From assembly GCA_029246705.1 (NCBI GenBank), contig JAQWMQ010000008.1:281335-345334 (forward strand): a DNA stretch of 64,000 nucleotides. The letters run 5' to 3'. Below the pieces are notes generated by a model. The model saw only the letters and a list, made by a program, of their open reading frames with translations, was not told where the DNA came from and ran no database searches. Both the position numbers and the translations under genes were made by a program. This stretch comes from Phycisphaerales bacterium. Its GTDB lineage: Bacteria > Planctomycetota > Phycisphaerae > Phycisphaerales > SM1A02. Position 1 is the first letter of the stretch. Every line of letters begins with the position of its first letter. Shown here piece by piece: positions 9,165 through 18,498 of the stretch.

Positions 9165-9713
9165 ATGAGCAAGAAGAAGAAGAAGCGCAAGAACAAGCAC
9201 GGGGGCTCCGGCCCACCACCCCAGATGAACGCAGAAGCGCTGGTCGAGGCGCTGGTCGCACTCCGCCCTGCGCTTGAAGCGGGTGACTCCGGGCGTACAT
9301 GGGGCGAGGCGCACAAGCTCTTCCTCAAGACATCGATCGATGCATCCCGGCTGGGGCCCATGGTTATTGGCCGTGACCTGGCGCTCTTCGATCAGCTGAT
9401 CCGCAGTCTCCAGGGCGTCGAGGAACCGGAAGAGGCGATCGAACCCGAGCCCGAAGGCGATTCGGAACCGGCCCCGGAGATTCCCGTCGAGACCCTTCGC
9501 AAGGCGATCAAGGCCTTTCGGAGGCGGCTCAAACTGACCAAGCTCGACATGGAATCGAAGCTCGGGGTCGGGCCGATGTCCGGTGGGCGGACCGCTGACT
9601 TCGAATCGATCCTGCCTCCGAACGAATTCCCGGCCGAGGTCTGGAAGGCCCTGGCCGCGGATGGCCGACTGGAAGCGACTGGTCGCGGTTTCTACAAACT
9701 GCCGGGCTCCTGA
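9165..9713 (+). CDS. Hypothetical basic-headed protein
   Basis: The protein has 182 residues from the ATG at 9165; the frame extends upstream to 9120, but the Lys-rich start SKKKKKRKNKHGG is the natural beginning. The basic head (about 15 residues) and a PPPQ spacer lead to a helical domain (EALVEALVALRPALEAG, FDQLIRSLQG) and an acidic E/P linker (EEPEEAIEPEPEGD). A C-terminal domain follows with ETLRKAIKAFRRRLKLTKLD and FPAEVWKALAADGRLE. The end resembles a short winged-helix-like fold by eye, but no family is recognised. It precedes the hybrid kinase by 103 bases. Possibly nucleic-acid associated because of the basic head; this is weak inference. Confidence 0.55.
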   Translation: MSKKKKKRKNKHGGSGPPPQMNAEALVEALVALRPALEAGDSGRTWGEAHKLFLKTSIDASRLGPMVIGRDLALFDQLIRSLQGVEEPEEAIEPEPEGDSEPAPEIPVETLRKAIKAFRRRLKLTKLDMESKLGVGPMSGGRTADFESILPPNEFPAEVWKALAADGRLEATGRGFYKLPGS

Positions 9714-9816
9714 GCAGGAATCCGCCCGGTCTTGGGAAACTCTCCCCAAGTCACCCCCAAAAAAGACCGAGAACTCGATCAGGGCACCACCAAACAGGTT
9801 CCTTGAAAGTTGTTCC

Positions 9817-10956
9817 ATGTCAGATCACCCCGAAGACAACCGACCGGTCGAAGCCGCCCAGAGAGCGGTCGCGATCGCCAGCCACGACATCCGCGGTTCG
9901 CTTGCGGCGATCGTGGCCCATGCCGAGCTGGTGGTCGACGGCGAGCTGAGTGCTGAACGCCAGGAAGAAGTCACCCGGCTCATCGCACGCAACGGCAGGT
10001 CGCTCCTGGCCCTGCTGGATGACGTGGTGTTCGCCTCGCGAATCGACGCCGGCGCCGAACGCGCGGAACCCACACCCTGCTCGATTCATGAACTGCTCGA
10101 GGACCTGGTCGAACTGCATGCTCCCGAAGCGGAAGCACGTGGGCTGTTCCTCGAACTCGAGATCGACCGCACCCTGCCCGCATCGGTGCTCACCGACGGA
10201 GTACACCTGCGGCGCGTCCTGATGAACCTCGCAAGCAATGCGATCAAGTTCACCGAACAGGGCGGCGTCCTTATTCGTGCCGAACACGATGACATCGAAT
10301 CAAGGCTCACGATCTCCGTGGAGGACACCGGGGTCGGCTTGCGGCAAGTCGATCTGGAGCGCATCTTCGAACCCTTCATCCAGTCGGAGGACCGTATCCG
10401 GGATTGCCCCGGCAGCGGGCTCGGCCTGGCCATCGTCCGGGAGCTCACCGCTCTCCTCGGCGGGGAAGTCTCCGCACAGAGCGAACCCGGTTCCGGTTCG
10501 ATCTTCCACCTGAGCATTCCGGTCGAGGCCTGCACGATGACTCCGGGTTTCAATCGTCTCGACGGTGTACGCGTCCTCTTTGCCGAGGACTGCCCCGACA
10601 GTCGCCTGCTCATGCAGCATCACCTCGAATCACTCGGTGCCTGCGTCACCCTCGTCGAAGATGGTCTCGCCCTCATCGAGCGCTGGAACCCCGGTGTCGA
10701 CGACTCCGATCAGGATGTCATCCTGATCGATCTCGAAATGCCTCGAATGGGGGGGCTTGAAGCCACCGCCGCCCTGCGTGCGCGTGGGTGCGATGTGCCG
10801 ATCCTGGTCCTGAGCGCCCACCCCGCCCACCTGATCGAGGATGAAGCCCGTGCCCACGGCTGCGACGGCTGCCTTGCCAAGCCGATCGACCCGACTCGAC
10901 TCGCTCGTGAAGTCAACCGACTTCGGACCTGTGTCGGCGCTCGACGAAGCGGCTGA
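9817..10956 (+). CDS. Soluble hybrid sensor histidine kinase with C-terminal receiver
   Basis: The protein has 379 residues from the ATG at 9817; the open frame runs further upstream only through non-coding-like sequence. The HisKA H-box SHDIRGSLAA places the phospho-acceptor at His23. The HATPase domain has the N-box (NLASNAIKF, Asn141), G1 box DTGVGL, F-box region IFEPFIQSE and G2 box GSGLGLAIV. The C-terminal receiver has acidic pocket residues FAEDCPDS, phospho-acceptor Asp305 in LIDLEMPRMGG, and a conserved Lys in CLAKPID. It has no signal peptide, TM helix or input domain, so input must come from a partner. No response regulator gene is adjacent, making it an orphan hybrid kinase. Confidence 0.88.
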   Translation: MSDHPEDNRPVEAAQRAVAIASHDIRGSLAAIVAHAELVVDGELSAERQEEVTRLIARNGRSLLALLDDVVFASRIDAGAERAEPTPCSIHELLEDLVELHAPEAEARGLFLELEIDRTLPASVLTDGVHLRRVLMNLASNAIKFTEQGGVLIRAEHDDIESRLTISVEDTGVGLRQVDLERIFEPFIQSEDRIRDCPGSGLGLAIVRELTALLGGEVSAQSEPGSGSIFHLSIPVEACTMTPGFNRLDGVRVLFAEDCPDSRLLMQHHLESLGACVTLVEDGLALIERWNPGVDDSDQDVILIDLEMPRMGGLEATAALRARGCDVPILVLSAHPAHLIEDEARAHGCDGCLAKPIDPTRLAREVNRLRTCVGARRSG

Positions 10957-11132
10957 GCCCTCCAGACGGATCCCACAAAAAGAGAAATGCGCTTTTGCAT
11001 GTCGGGCCCGATCCTCGTGATTCGTGCCGTAGCGTCGTGTTGCGCCGTGATGGATCTCGGCGTGATGCCCTTCGGGCATCTCCCACGCACGAGATCGCAC
11101 CGTCGATCTCTTCACGATGGAGGTAGGACCAT

Positions 11133-11882
11133 ATGATCAAGTTCCTTGCAGTCGCTCTTCTCAGTCTGTCGGCTTTCGGGCAATCCGTTCAAGCCGGGTC
11201 GGGTTATATCTCTCTGTGCATCGAACTGCCCGGTATCCGAATCGCGGTTCGGATCATTCTGGATAATCCCGTCGAGACACTCCCGGAAGAGTTCGTGTTG
11301 TGTGAGAGTGTCATCTACGAAGGTGAGCAGTGGTGCGTCTACAAGCTCGACTGCGATGACAAAACCGGTTTCGCGAGGCCGTGTGATTCGGACGAATCCT
11401 TTCATCTCTACACCGAGGAATTCAGGGGCGTCGGAAGTGGGCCACCGGTTGCAACCCGGTCCGAGGAACTGATGGAAGCCCCCTGTTCGATCTTCTACAA
11501 CCCGCTCCTGGGGGATTCGATCCGCATCGCGATGACGCTTCCGTACCCGATCCGGGCGGATCGGCTGCCTCCAGTGACCCGCAAAAATGATTTTTCGTTG
11601 ACGGTGCTCGGCCCCGGCCCCGGCAGTGGTTTCGGCGAGAGCTTGGCGGACGAGGTCGGGCCATCCATGATCCCGGCCGGTTCGGTCGTGGTGTTGCGGG
11701 GAAGCGCCCGCCGGGTGCTCACCACCCTGGTCAACGACCTGCATCTTGGTGAAGCGACTTTCACGCTCGACAGCGGGGAGCATGTCTATCAGCTGCTTCC
11801 CGATCATGCCAACGACGACTGGCATGTCCTGCAGGACGGGCTCATCGTTCGTTCTGTCAACATCCCGCCGATTGGAGAATGA
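11133..11882 (+). CDS. Secreted protein with FC...CIYKxDCD Cys motif
   Basis: The protein is 249 residues with a Sec signal (MIKFLAVALLSLSAFGQSVQAG) and a strong GGAGG ribosome site ahead of the ATG at 11133. Just after the signal lies the Cys block FVLCESVIYEGEQWCVYKLD-CDD, which recurs twice in the next gene. The C-terminal half is beta-rich (SFGESLADEV, GSVVVLRGSARR, EHVYQLLPDH) with no known family. The next gene begins one base after this stop, so the two are almost certainly co-transcribed. The location would be periplasm or outside. The shared motif suggests related binding or disulfide modules; function unknown. Confidence 0.6.
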   Translation: MIKFLAVALLSLSAFGQSVQAGSGYISLCIELPGIRIAVRIILDNPVETLPEEFVLCESVIYEGEQWCVYKLDCDDKTGFARPCDSDESFHLYTEEFRGVGSGPPVATRSEELMEAPCSIFYNPLLGDSIRIAMTLPYPIRADRLPPVTRKNDFSLTVLGPGPGSGFGESLADEVGPSMIPAGSVVVLRGSARRVLTTLVNDLHLGEATFTLDSGEHVYQLLPDHANDDWHVLQDGLIVRSVNIPPIGE

Positions 11883-11883
11883 C

Positions 11884-12774
11884 ATGAATGCAGGCATGAC
11901 GACAGCCGTGGGCGTTCTCCTTGTGGGGTTCGGCTCATGTGCTCCGGAAGGCGGGGGGTCATCCCCGCCTTCCGGAGCTTCATCGAAGCCGGTGGGGACC
12001 CGCGGGGCCAAACGACAACTGGCTCCTCCGGAACTGCCCGGACTCGAATTCTGTTCGGAGACGCTTGACGTCGAGCGTGGGATGCGTCTCTGTATCTACA
12101 AGACCGACTGCGACGATCCCGACGCGCCGGCCTGGGAGGACCTGGGGTGCGACGGCATTCGCCTGGTGACCACCTCGGGTGACTCCCTTCTTCGACCCGA
12201 TTTCCAGTTCTGTCGCGAAGAAATGCGCGACGGTCGTCCCGCCTGCATCTACCAGCGTCACTGCGATGAGGAAGACCCCCTCGAGTACCAGGTCGACTTC
12301 GATTGTGACGGCCACGATTTTCAAAGCTTCGGGTACATAATCGTGCAGCCTCGACTCCCGATCGATCTCTCTGGTGCGGTCAGCTACCACATCGACAGCC
12401 TTTCGAAATCCATGAGTTTCGAGTTCGAGCCGAGCTATTCAACGCCTGTGATCCTGCCTCGACGTGGTGACCTGATGATCTGGCAGATTCGCAGTGCGGA
12501 TGGTGTCGACGGAAAGATCCGCCTCAGCTCTGGAATGATCGAGGCGGGTTCGCGCATCAGGGTGGAAGGTACGTTGTCTGATTTCGTGTACTGGATGCAC
12601 GCGATGGGCATCACCAAGATGCGAGCCACTGAACATGGAATGGACCTGATGTTGTTCAAGCACCCGAACAAGCCCTATTACGAGATTTCCATCGCTGGGC
12701 TCGTCATCGAGAAGGTCATGGTCGAGGCGCTCGACGCCGATCTGCGAACCCAGGACATGGAGAATGATCCCTGA
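11884..12774 (+). CDS. Lipoprotein with two FC...CIYKxDCD Cys motifs
   Basis: The protein has 296 residues from the ATG at 11884. The N-terminus has a short hydrophobic run and GFGSC, a plausible lipobox, followed by a Gly/Ser/Pro-rich tether. Two copies of the Cys block follow: FCSETLDVERGMRLCIYKTD-CDD and FCREEMRDGRPACIYQRH-CDEE, each followed ~10 residues later by a further DCDG or GCDG. The C-terminal half contains a beta-rich domain aligned in position with the C-terminus of the preceding protein (GDLMIWQIRSADG, IEAGSRIRVEGTL). It is an outer-membrane or periplasmic lipoprotein by inference. No homologous family is recognised by eye. Confidence 0.6.
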   Translation: MNAGMTTAVGVLLVGFGSCAPEGGGSSPPSGASSKPVGTRGAKRQLAPPELPGLEFCSETLDVERGMRLCIYKTDCDDPDAPAWEDLGCDGIRLVTTSGDSLLRPDFQFCREEMRDGRPACIYQRHCDEEDPLEYQVDFDCDGHDFQSFGYIIVQPRLPIDLSGAVSYHIDSLSKSMSFEFEPSYSTPVILPRRGDLMIWQIRSADGVDGKIRLSSGMIEAGSRIRVEGTLSDFVYWMHAMGITKMRATEHGMDLMLFKHPNKPYYEISIAGLVIEKVMVEALDADLRTQDMENDP

Positions 12775-12867
12775 GCAACGGTTTGAGTCCTTTTTCGTGC
12801 TCCGGAATCCGTCTCTCGCAACCTCGGAAGGCAACTGCACTTCCCGGAGTGCTATCATGCTCCTGCC

Positions 12868-13698
12868 GTGCGTACCGTCATTCTCAGCGATATCCATGCC
12901 AACCTCGAAGCACTCGAGACGGTGCTTGAAGATGTCGGTTCACGCGCACATGATCGAATCATCTGCCTCGGCGACGTGATCGGCTACGGCCCCGATCCCT
13001 GTGCCTGCATCGACCTCGTCGAGAAGCACTGTGCATTCTCGCTGCTGGGCAACCATGACTTCGCCTGTCTCTACGAACCCACCAACTTCAACCCGATCGC
13101 CGTCCAGGGGTCCTACTGGACTCGCGCCCAGTTCGAGCCAAGCTCCGGCGGCGTACGTGACGAGCATGCCGCTCGAAGGCAGGCCTTCCTTCACCTGATG
13201 CGGACCTACGCGTTTCTCGATGATGACCGTGACTACCTGCTCGTCCATGCGTCGCCACGGAAACCGCTCTCGGAGTACCTCTTCCAGGATGACGTGCAGA
13301 AGCCGGGAAAGATCGCGGCGGCGTTCGGGGCGATGCGAGGCTCCTACGCCTTCGTCGGGCACACCCACGTGCCCGGGGTCTTCTCCGCCGAGCACGATGA
13401 ACGTGGCCGGGTCTCGATGGCGTCGCTCTTCGAGTTCGATTACGGAAACGAACTGCCGGGTCCGTTCGAACTCGACACCGTCGAGGGGCGAATGAGCTTC
13501 ATCGTCAATCCCGGCTCGGTGGGACAACCCCGGGATGGCGATCCTCGGGCCAGTTACGCGATTCTCGACACCTCGGGGCGGGTTCCCGTCATCGAGTTCC
13601 ACCGTGTCAGCTATCCGGCCGAGGTCACCCGCTCAAAGATCCTCGCAAATGACCAACTGGCGGATCGCCTCGGGGACCGTCTCATCGCGGGTGAATGA
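12868..13698 (+). CDS. Metallophosphoesterase (YfcE/PP2A-like), copy 1
   Basis: The protein has 276 residues, starting at GTG 12868. It shows the calcineurin-like metallophosphoesterase motifs in order: DIHAN (residues 7-11), GDVIGYGPD, GNHDFAC, LVHASP and GHTHVPG, then GSVGQPRDGD near the C-terminus, as in the YfcE-like family. These residues bind two metal ions for phosphomono- or diester hydrolysis; the substrate is unknown. No signal peptide, so cytosolic. The neighbouring gene is a paralogue, and both precede yidC in a compact plus-strand run. The gap to copy 2 is about 98 bases. The pair likely arose by tandem duplication. Confidence 0.85.
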   Translation: MRTVILSDIHANLEALETVLEDVGSRAHDRIICLGDVIGYGPDPCACIDLVEKHCAFSLLGNHDFACLYEPTNFNPIAVQGSYWTRAQFEPSSGGVRDEHAARRQAFLHLMRTYAFLDDDRDYLLVHASPRKPLSEYLFQDDVQKPGKIAAAFGAMRGSYAFVGHTHVPGVFSAEHDERGRVSMASLFEFDYGNELPGPFELDTVEGRMSFIVNPGSVGQPRDGDPRASYAILDTSGRVPVIEFHRVSYPAEVTRSKILANDQLADRLGDRLIAGE

Positions 13699-13796
13699 CC
13701 ACCCTGTTGGCGCTTCCGAAGGGTCTCCAATAGCATTCCCTCTTTCCAGCCAGCTGGCATCCGGACCCCGGGTGCCTGTCGGGAGCAGTTGTAGCA

Positions 13797-14669
13797 GTGC
13801 GTATCGCGATCATCAGTGACATCCACGCCAATGTCTTTGCACTCAAGGCGGTCCTTGAAGACATCCAGTCCAAGGATGTCCAGCACATCGTGTGCCTGGG
13901 TGACATCATCGGCTACGGCCCCGACCCCATCGAGTGCATCGATCTCGTCCAGGAACACTGCACCCTCACCCTCCTGGGCAACCATGACTTCGCATGCCGC
14001 ACCGAGCCGGTGAACTTCAACTACATGGCGCGTGATGCGGCACTGTGGACCCAGGATCGACTTGAACTGGCCTACCCCGATGAACAGGCCCGCGACCGAA
14101 GGCTCGACTTCCTCGACACCCTTCCGGTCCGTCGGATGTTGAACGATGACTCGCGCTATCTCTGTGTGCACGGATCAAGCCGGCATCCAACCAATGAATA
14201 CGTGTTTCCCGACGACGGCTTCAGCGTCGAACGCATGAAACCGCTCTTCGATCGATTCGAGGCGGTCTGCTTCGAGGGACACACCCACTGGCCGGGGGTG
14301 TTCGTCAGCGAGCCCCGGGACGGTGATGACCCCGTGTATTCCTTCTATCGAGGGCTCTGCTCGGAGGGGCGTCAGGGAAGTTTCTCCTCCGGAGCGATGG
14401 CCGGCATCGATCGAATCGTGCTGCGTCTGTCGGAGGGAGCAAAGTACATCGTCAATCCCGGTTCCATCGGGCAGCCTCGGGATGGAGATTCCTGGGCCAG
14501 CTGGTCGGTGCTCGAGAGCTCGGATGACGATTCAACGGATCCGGTTCTCACCTTTCACCGGACGAACTACGATTGGATGCGCGTGCGCGAGAGGATCGAG
14601 CAGTTCAGACGCGAAGGCGATGAACGCCTCGATCCCTTCCTCGGCGAGCGCCTTGGCATGGGACGCTGA
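13797..14669 (+). CDS. Metallophosphoesterase (YfcE/PP2A-like), copy 2
   Basis: The protein has 290 residues, starting at GTG 13797. Motifs DIHANVFAL, GDIIGYGPDP, GNHDFACR, CVHGSS, GHTHWPGVF and NPGSIGQPRDGD match copy 1 almost exactly, confirming a tandem duplication. It has an extra ~20-residue segment after GVFVSEPRDG. All metal-ligand residues remain, so both copies should be active. Only 8 bases separate its stop from yidC, so it probably shares a transcript with yidC and mnmE. Substrate unknown; the family includes nucleotide and protein phosphatases. Confidence 0.85.
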   Translation: MRIAIISDIHANVFALKAVLEDIQSKDVQHIVCLGDIIGYGPDPIECIDLVQEHCTLTLLGNHDFACRTEPVNFNYMARDAALWTQDRLELAYPDEQARDRRLDFLDTLPVRRMLNDDSRYLCVHGSSRHPTNEYVFPDDGFSVERMKPLFDRFEAVCFEGHTHWPGVFVSEPRDGDDPVYSFYRGLCSEGRQGSFSSGAMAGIDRIVLRLSEGAKYIVNPGSIGQPRDGDSWASWSVLESSDDDSTDPVLTFHRTNYDWMRVRERIEQFRREGDERLDPFLGERLGMGR

Positions 14670-14677
14670 GAAACCGC

Positions 14678-17122
14678 ATGGAAGCTTCTACACGCAAGAT
14701 CGTGCTCCCCATAGTCGTGTCCTTCGTGGCCTGTCTGGTGGTCACTGCCGTGATCCTTGGGCCCGGTCGCCCCGCGCCCGTCGAGGATCCGGCACCATCG
14801 ACGGCACCATCGACGGCAACGAAGCAGGCTGACGCCACCAGCTCGAGCACGAATTCCCAGGTCGATCCGACCACTGAAGCCGCCCCGGTCACTCCGGCAG
14901 TCGATCCCGTGGTTCCAGCGGTTCCCGTGGTTCCAGGGGTTGCCACTGCCGAGCCATCCGACGACTCCACTCCGACTGAAACGACCAAGCCCGATCTTCC
15001 AGTCTCGACCCAGGCTGCTGCGGATCCTCTTCCGGTCCTCTCGACCGATACCTCGATCAACCTGCCACCACTGCCCGAACGAGAGACCGGCTGGGGCGCA
15101 TTGACGGCGAAGGCACCCGATGGCACGCTGGCCGATCGTGGCGCAGCCACACCGCTTGGTTCGCTGGACCCGCTCACGGAACGGATGCAGATCGACTTTG
15201 CAAACCAGTCCGCCGGCATCTCGAAGATCACCTTCAGCAACTTCTGGCGAACCAGTGAAGCCAGACGTCAAGCGCAGTCCCACCACAATGCAGTCGCGGC
15301 CGGGTCCACCGATCCTCCGCCGATGCCCGCTGATGACCAGCGTTACGTCCTGCAGACCGCGGGCATGCTCTATTCGGGAGACGGTGTCGCCTTTGAGACC
15401 CCGATCCTCGCGGTGCATTCCCTTCGGGTCACCGGTTGGGGGGAAACTGCACAGGACGTGGTCCTCTTCGGTGACGTCTGGTCGCAGGTCGCACCCGGCC
15501 ACTTCAAGACCGATGTCCACGAGGCCGGTACCGATGAGTTGATCCTCACGATCCATCGCCGCTTCACGTTGCCCCAGGGCCGTTACGACATCACCCTGCA
15601 GCAGTCGGTCACGAACCACTCCGGCCGTCCCCTCCGTGTGCAGTGGCGTCAGTTCGGACCGGGCGATCTCGCCCTGGATGAAACCACCTACCTGAAGGAC
15701 ATCCGGCGATTCCACTTCGGCTACCTGATGAATGCGACGCGGGACCCGAGCCAGACTCATGTACTGCACTCGGGCATGATGCTCGAGCGCAACTCCGCCA
15801 TCGGCATGGCCGAGGAATACAGCTCGGATCCGCTTGCGAACATGCTGTGGCCGACGGAGTCGGCGCGCGAGGACGGCTTCGCCCTGTCCTGGTTCGGCTC
15901 AACCAACCGATACTTCGCACTCTGCATCCATGCACCCTACGACCCGCCGGACGACCCCTCGAAGCAGCTTTCCGCGATCGAGTCGATCAATCCGGTGATC
16001 GGCGGAACCTCGGATGACACGAACCTGCTGACTTCCCTGATCGGTCGCATGCAGCGACTCGATCCGGGCACCAGCGTCGACTGGGACATGGGCGTCTTCG
16101 CCGGGCCGCTCGAGCGTTCGGTCCTGAACGTCGCCGAGCCCTATGTCGCCTTGAACATGGGTGGACTGATCCTCTACCTGATGAGTGGCTGCTGTTCCTT
16201 CTGCACGTTCGCCTGGCTGGCGAACTTCATGATCATCTTCCTCTCGTTCATCCACAGCATCTGCTTCGACTGGGGCATCTCGATCATCTTCCTGGTGGTC
16301 GTGGTTCGAACGCTCCTGCACCCGATCACCCGCAAGGGCCAGATCAGCATGCAGAAGAACGCGAAGGCGATGGGTGACCTCAAGCCCGAACTCGACGAGA
16401 TCAAGAAGCGCTACGCCGACGAACCCGAGAAGCAGCGCAAGGAACAGATGCGTCTCATGCAGGAAAAGGGGATGAACCCCCTCGGCTGCGGTGGCGCGAT
16501 GCTGCCCATGTTCCTCCAGATGCCGATCTGGATCGCGCTCTACGCCGTCCTGTTCTTCGCGTTCGAGTTGCGTCAGGAATGGGCGTTCTACGGCTTCTTC
16601 CAGATGTTCGACGGCTGGGCCTTCATGGGTGACCTGAGTGCCCCCGACAACTTCATCGATTTCGGGGTGAGCTACGACCTCTGGTTCTTCGATTTCTCCG
16701 GAATCAACCTGCTGCCCCTGCTCATGGGCCTCGTCTTCTACTTCCAACAGAAGTACATGACCCCTCCGCCCAGTGCGAACATGAGTGAAGACCAGCTTCG
16801 CCAGCAGAAGATGATGAAGATCATGATGCTGGTCCTCTTTCCCCTCATGCTCTACGGGGCACCGAGCGGCCTGACCCTCTACATCCTGACTTCGAGCATC
16901 ATCGGAACGCTCGAAAGCCGCTACATCCGCGGGCACATCAAGAAGCTTCAGGATGAAGCCGACAAGAACCCCGTGGTGCTCGAGGCCGATGGCAGCAGTG
17001 GCGCCGTCAAGGGGCGCAAGAAGCAGGACCGGGTCGGCAAGATGTACGAACAGATGCTCCAGAACGCGCAAAAGCGTCAGGAGCAGAAGAAGCAGAAGAA
17101 GAAGACGTTCAAGAAGCGCTGA
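14678..17122 (+). CDS. yidC: Membrane protein insertase YidC
   Basis: YidC inserts and folds inner-membrane proteins with or without Sec. The protein is 814 residues, longer than typical Gram-negative YidC (~550). It has an N-terminal TM helix, a long P/T/A/V-rich periplasmic linker, the beta-supersandwich periplasmic domain (about residues 130-480), then the Oxa1 core. The core shows WGISIIFLVVVVRTLLHPIT (conserved Arg in the groove), KAMGDLKPELDEIKKRYADE, PLGCGGAMLPMFLQMPIWIALY, and a C-terminal TM pair. A basic tail (QKRQEQKKQKKKTFKKR) may bind ribosomes. It is followed by mnmE 23 bases later, a conserved bacterial pairing, although rnpA and jag are not present here. Confidence 0.95.
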   Translation: MEASTRKIVLPIVVSFVACLVVTAVILGPGRPAPVEDPAPSTAPSTATKQADATSSSTNSQVDPTTEAAPVTPAVDPVVPAVPVVPGVATAEPSDDSTPTETTKPDLPVSTQAAADPLPVLSTDTSINLPPLPERETGWGALTAKAPDGTLADRGAATPLGSLDPLTERMQIDFANQSAGISKITFSNFWRTSEARRQAQSHHNAVAAGSTDPPPMPADDQRYVLQTAGMLYSGDGVAFETPILAVHSLRVTGWGETAQDVVLFGDVWSQVAPGHFKTDVHEAGTDELILTIHRRFTLPQGRYDITLQQSVTNHSGRPLRVQWRQFGPGDLALDETTYLKDIRRFHFGYLMNATRDPSQTHVLHSGMMLERNSAIGMAEEYSSDPLANMLWPTESAREDGFALSWFGSTNRYFALCIHAPYDPPDDPSKQLSAIESINPVIGGTSDDTNLLTSLIGRMQRLDPGTSVDWDMGVFAGPLERSVLNVAEPYVALNMGGLILYLMSGCCSFCTFAWLANFMIIFLSFIHSICFDWGISIIFLVVVVRTLLHPITRKGQISMQKNAKAMGDLKPELDEIKKRYADEPEKQRKEQMRLMQEKGMNPLGCGGAMLPMFLQMPIWIALYAVLFFAFELRQEWAFYGFFQMFDGWAFMGDLSAPDNFIDFGVSYDLWFFDFSGINLLPLLMGLVFYFQQKYMTPPPSANMSEDQLRQQKMMKIMMLVLFPLMLYGAPSGLTLYILTSSIIGTLESRYIRGHIKKLQDEADKNPVVLEADGSSGAVKGRKKQDRVGKMYEQMLQNAQKRQEQKKQKKKTFKKR

Positions 17123-17145
17123 TCCGCCCCGAGCGAGTCCTTCTC

Positions 17146-18492
17146 GTGAACCTATCCGACACCATCGTCGCCGTCTCGAGCCCACCCGGACGGGGAAGGC
17201 GTGGTCTCGTGCGGATGAGCGGACCCGATGCCCTGAAGCTCTCATCCCTCGAGGCGTTCGGCCGCGGCTGCCATCGGGTGACACTTGATCTTGGTGGTGA
17301 CGAGCTCCCGACGCTTGCGGTGGTCGCGACATCACCCGGCAGCTACACCGGGGAGGACGTGGTCGAGTTCCTGGTTCCCGGTGGTGAACCGATGCTTGCA
17401 CGGGTACAGGACGCACTCCAGCAGGCGGCAACCCGCAAGGGCACGTCCTTGCGCAGGGCGGAAGCGGGAGAATTCACGGCCCGTGCGTACTTCAACGGGC
17501 GCATCGGCCTGCTTGAAGCGGAGGGAATCGCCGAAGCGATCCGGGCGGAGACCGATTCACACCTGCGGGCAGCCAACCTGATGACCGATGGCGGCCTGGG
17601 TGATGTCGCCCTGGAACTCGTGGGGGAACTCACCAGGCTTGCCGGCTTGGTCGAAGCTGGAATCGACTTCACCGACCAGGAGGACGTGGTCGCGATCTCC
17701 AACCTCGAACTTGCCCGGACGCTCGAGATCCTCATCGGCGAACTGCAAACCCGACTCGGCGATTCGGTGTCGATCGAACGCCTGGAATCCGTGCCGTGCG
17801 TGGTGCTCGCAGGGGTCGCCAATGCCGGCAAATCGAGCCTGTTCAACGCGCTGCTGGGAACCGAACGCACCGTGGTCGCCGATGTCGAGGGAACCACTCG
17901 AGACGTGGTGATCGAACCCTTGCGGCTCAAGACGCTCGGGGGTGATCTCGAGATCCTGCTTGCCGATGTCGCGGGCTTCGGTGGTTCATCACTTGCACTG
18001 GTCGGAATCGAGGACGCCATGAAGCGCCGTGCGGTCGAGGCGATCGAACGTGCCGACCTCATCCTGCGCTGCACCCCGCCGGGGGGCACGGTCCTCCGAC
18101 TCGAGACGACAGCGCCCATCCTCGACCTGGCCACCAAAGCCGATCTCGATGGGGCTGGGGCAAGCTCGTTCCAGGTCTCGGCCGCGACCGGGGCGGGCAT
18201 CACCGAACTCGCCGGTTTGATCGCGACCACGCTCGGCGGCAGCTCCAATGTCCTGGGTGCCGGTACCTTCGCGATCTCCGAGCGTCATCGCGATGCCCTG
18301 CAGCGGACGCTCGACGCGATGCAACGGGCCAATCGACTTGTCATCGAGGATCGTCCCGGGCTCATGCCGCCGGCTGAACTCATCGCGGCCTGCCTGCGCG
18401 ACGGACTGGACGCCCTTGGCGAGCTGGTCGGTCGCATCACGCCCGACCAGGTGCTCGAACACGTCTTCGCTCGTTTCTGCGTGGGCAAGTGA
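17146..18492 (+). CDS. mnmE: tRNA uridine-5-carboxymethylaminomethyl(34) synthesis GTPase
   Basis: MnmE with MnmG modifies wobble uridine of certain tRNAs. The protein has 448 residues from the GTG at 17146. The N-terminal tetrahydrofolate-binding region reads DTIVAVSSPPGRGRRGLVR. The inserted G domain has the P-loop GVANAGKSS, EGTTRD (G2) and DVAG (G3, where DTAG is usual). The G4 element is ATKADL, a relaxed NKxD. The C-terminal FARFCVGK matches the conserved FCIGK with catalytic Cys. All domains are present. The minus-strand OprB gene begins its stop 6 bases after this stop. mnmG is not in the window. Confidence 0.93.
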   Translation: MNLSDTIVAVSSPPGRGRRGLVRMSGPDALKLSSLEAFGRGCHRVTLDLGGDELPTLAVVATSPGSYTGEDVVEFLVPGGEPMLARVQDALQQAATRKGTSLRRAEAGEFTARAYFNGRIGLLEAEGIAEAIRAETDSHLRAANLMTDGGLGDVALELVGELTRLAGLVEAGIDFTDQEDVVAISNLELARTLEILIGELQTRLGDSVSIERLESVPCVVLAGVANAGKSSLFNALLGTERTVVADVEGTTRDVVIEPLRLKTLGGDLEILLADVAGFGGSSLALVGIEDAMKRRAVEAIERADLILRCTPPGGTVLRLETTAPILDLATKADLDGAGASSFQVSAATGAGITELAGLIATTLGGSSNVLGAGTFAISERHRDALQRTLDAMQRANRLVIEDRPGLMPPAELIAACLRDGLDALGELVGRITPDQVLEHVFARFCVGK

Positions 18493-18498
18493 GCCCGG

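Noticed and set aside
11064..11080. GATGCCC/GGGCATC hairpin after the hybrid kinase
   Set aside because: Only a 7-bp stem with a 3-base loop and no T run; not enough to call a terminator.
14757..15104. Arg/Pro-rich frame inside the yidC linker
   Set aside because: It is an alternative frame of the P/T-rich periplasmic linker of YidC.
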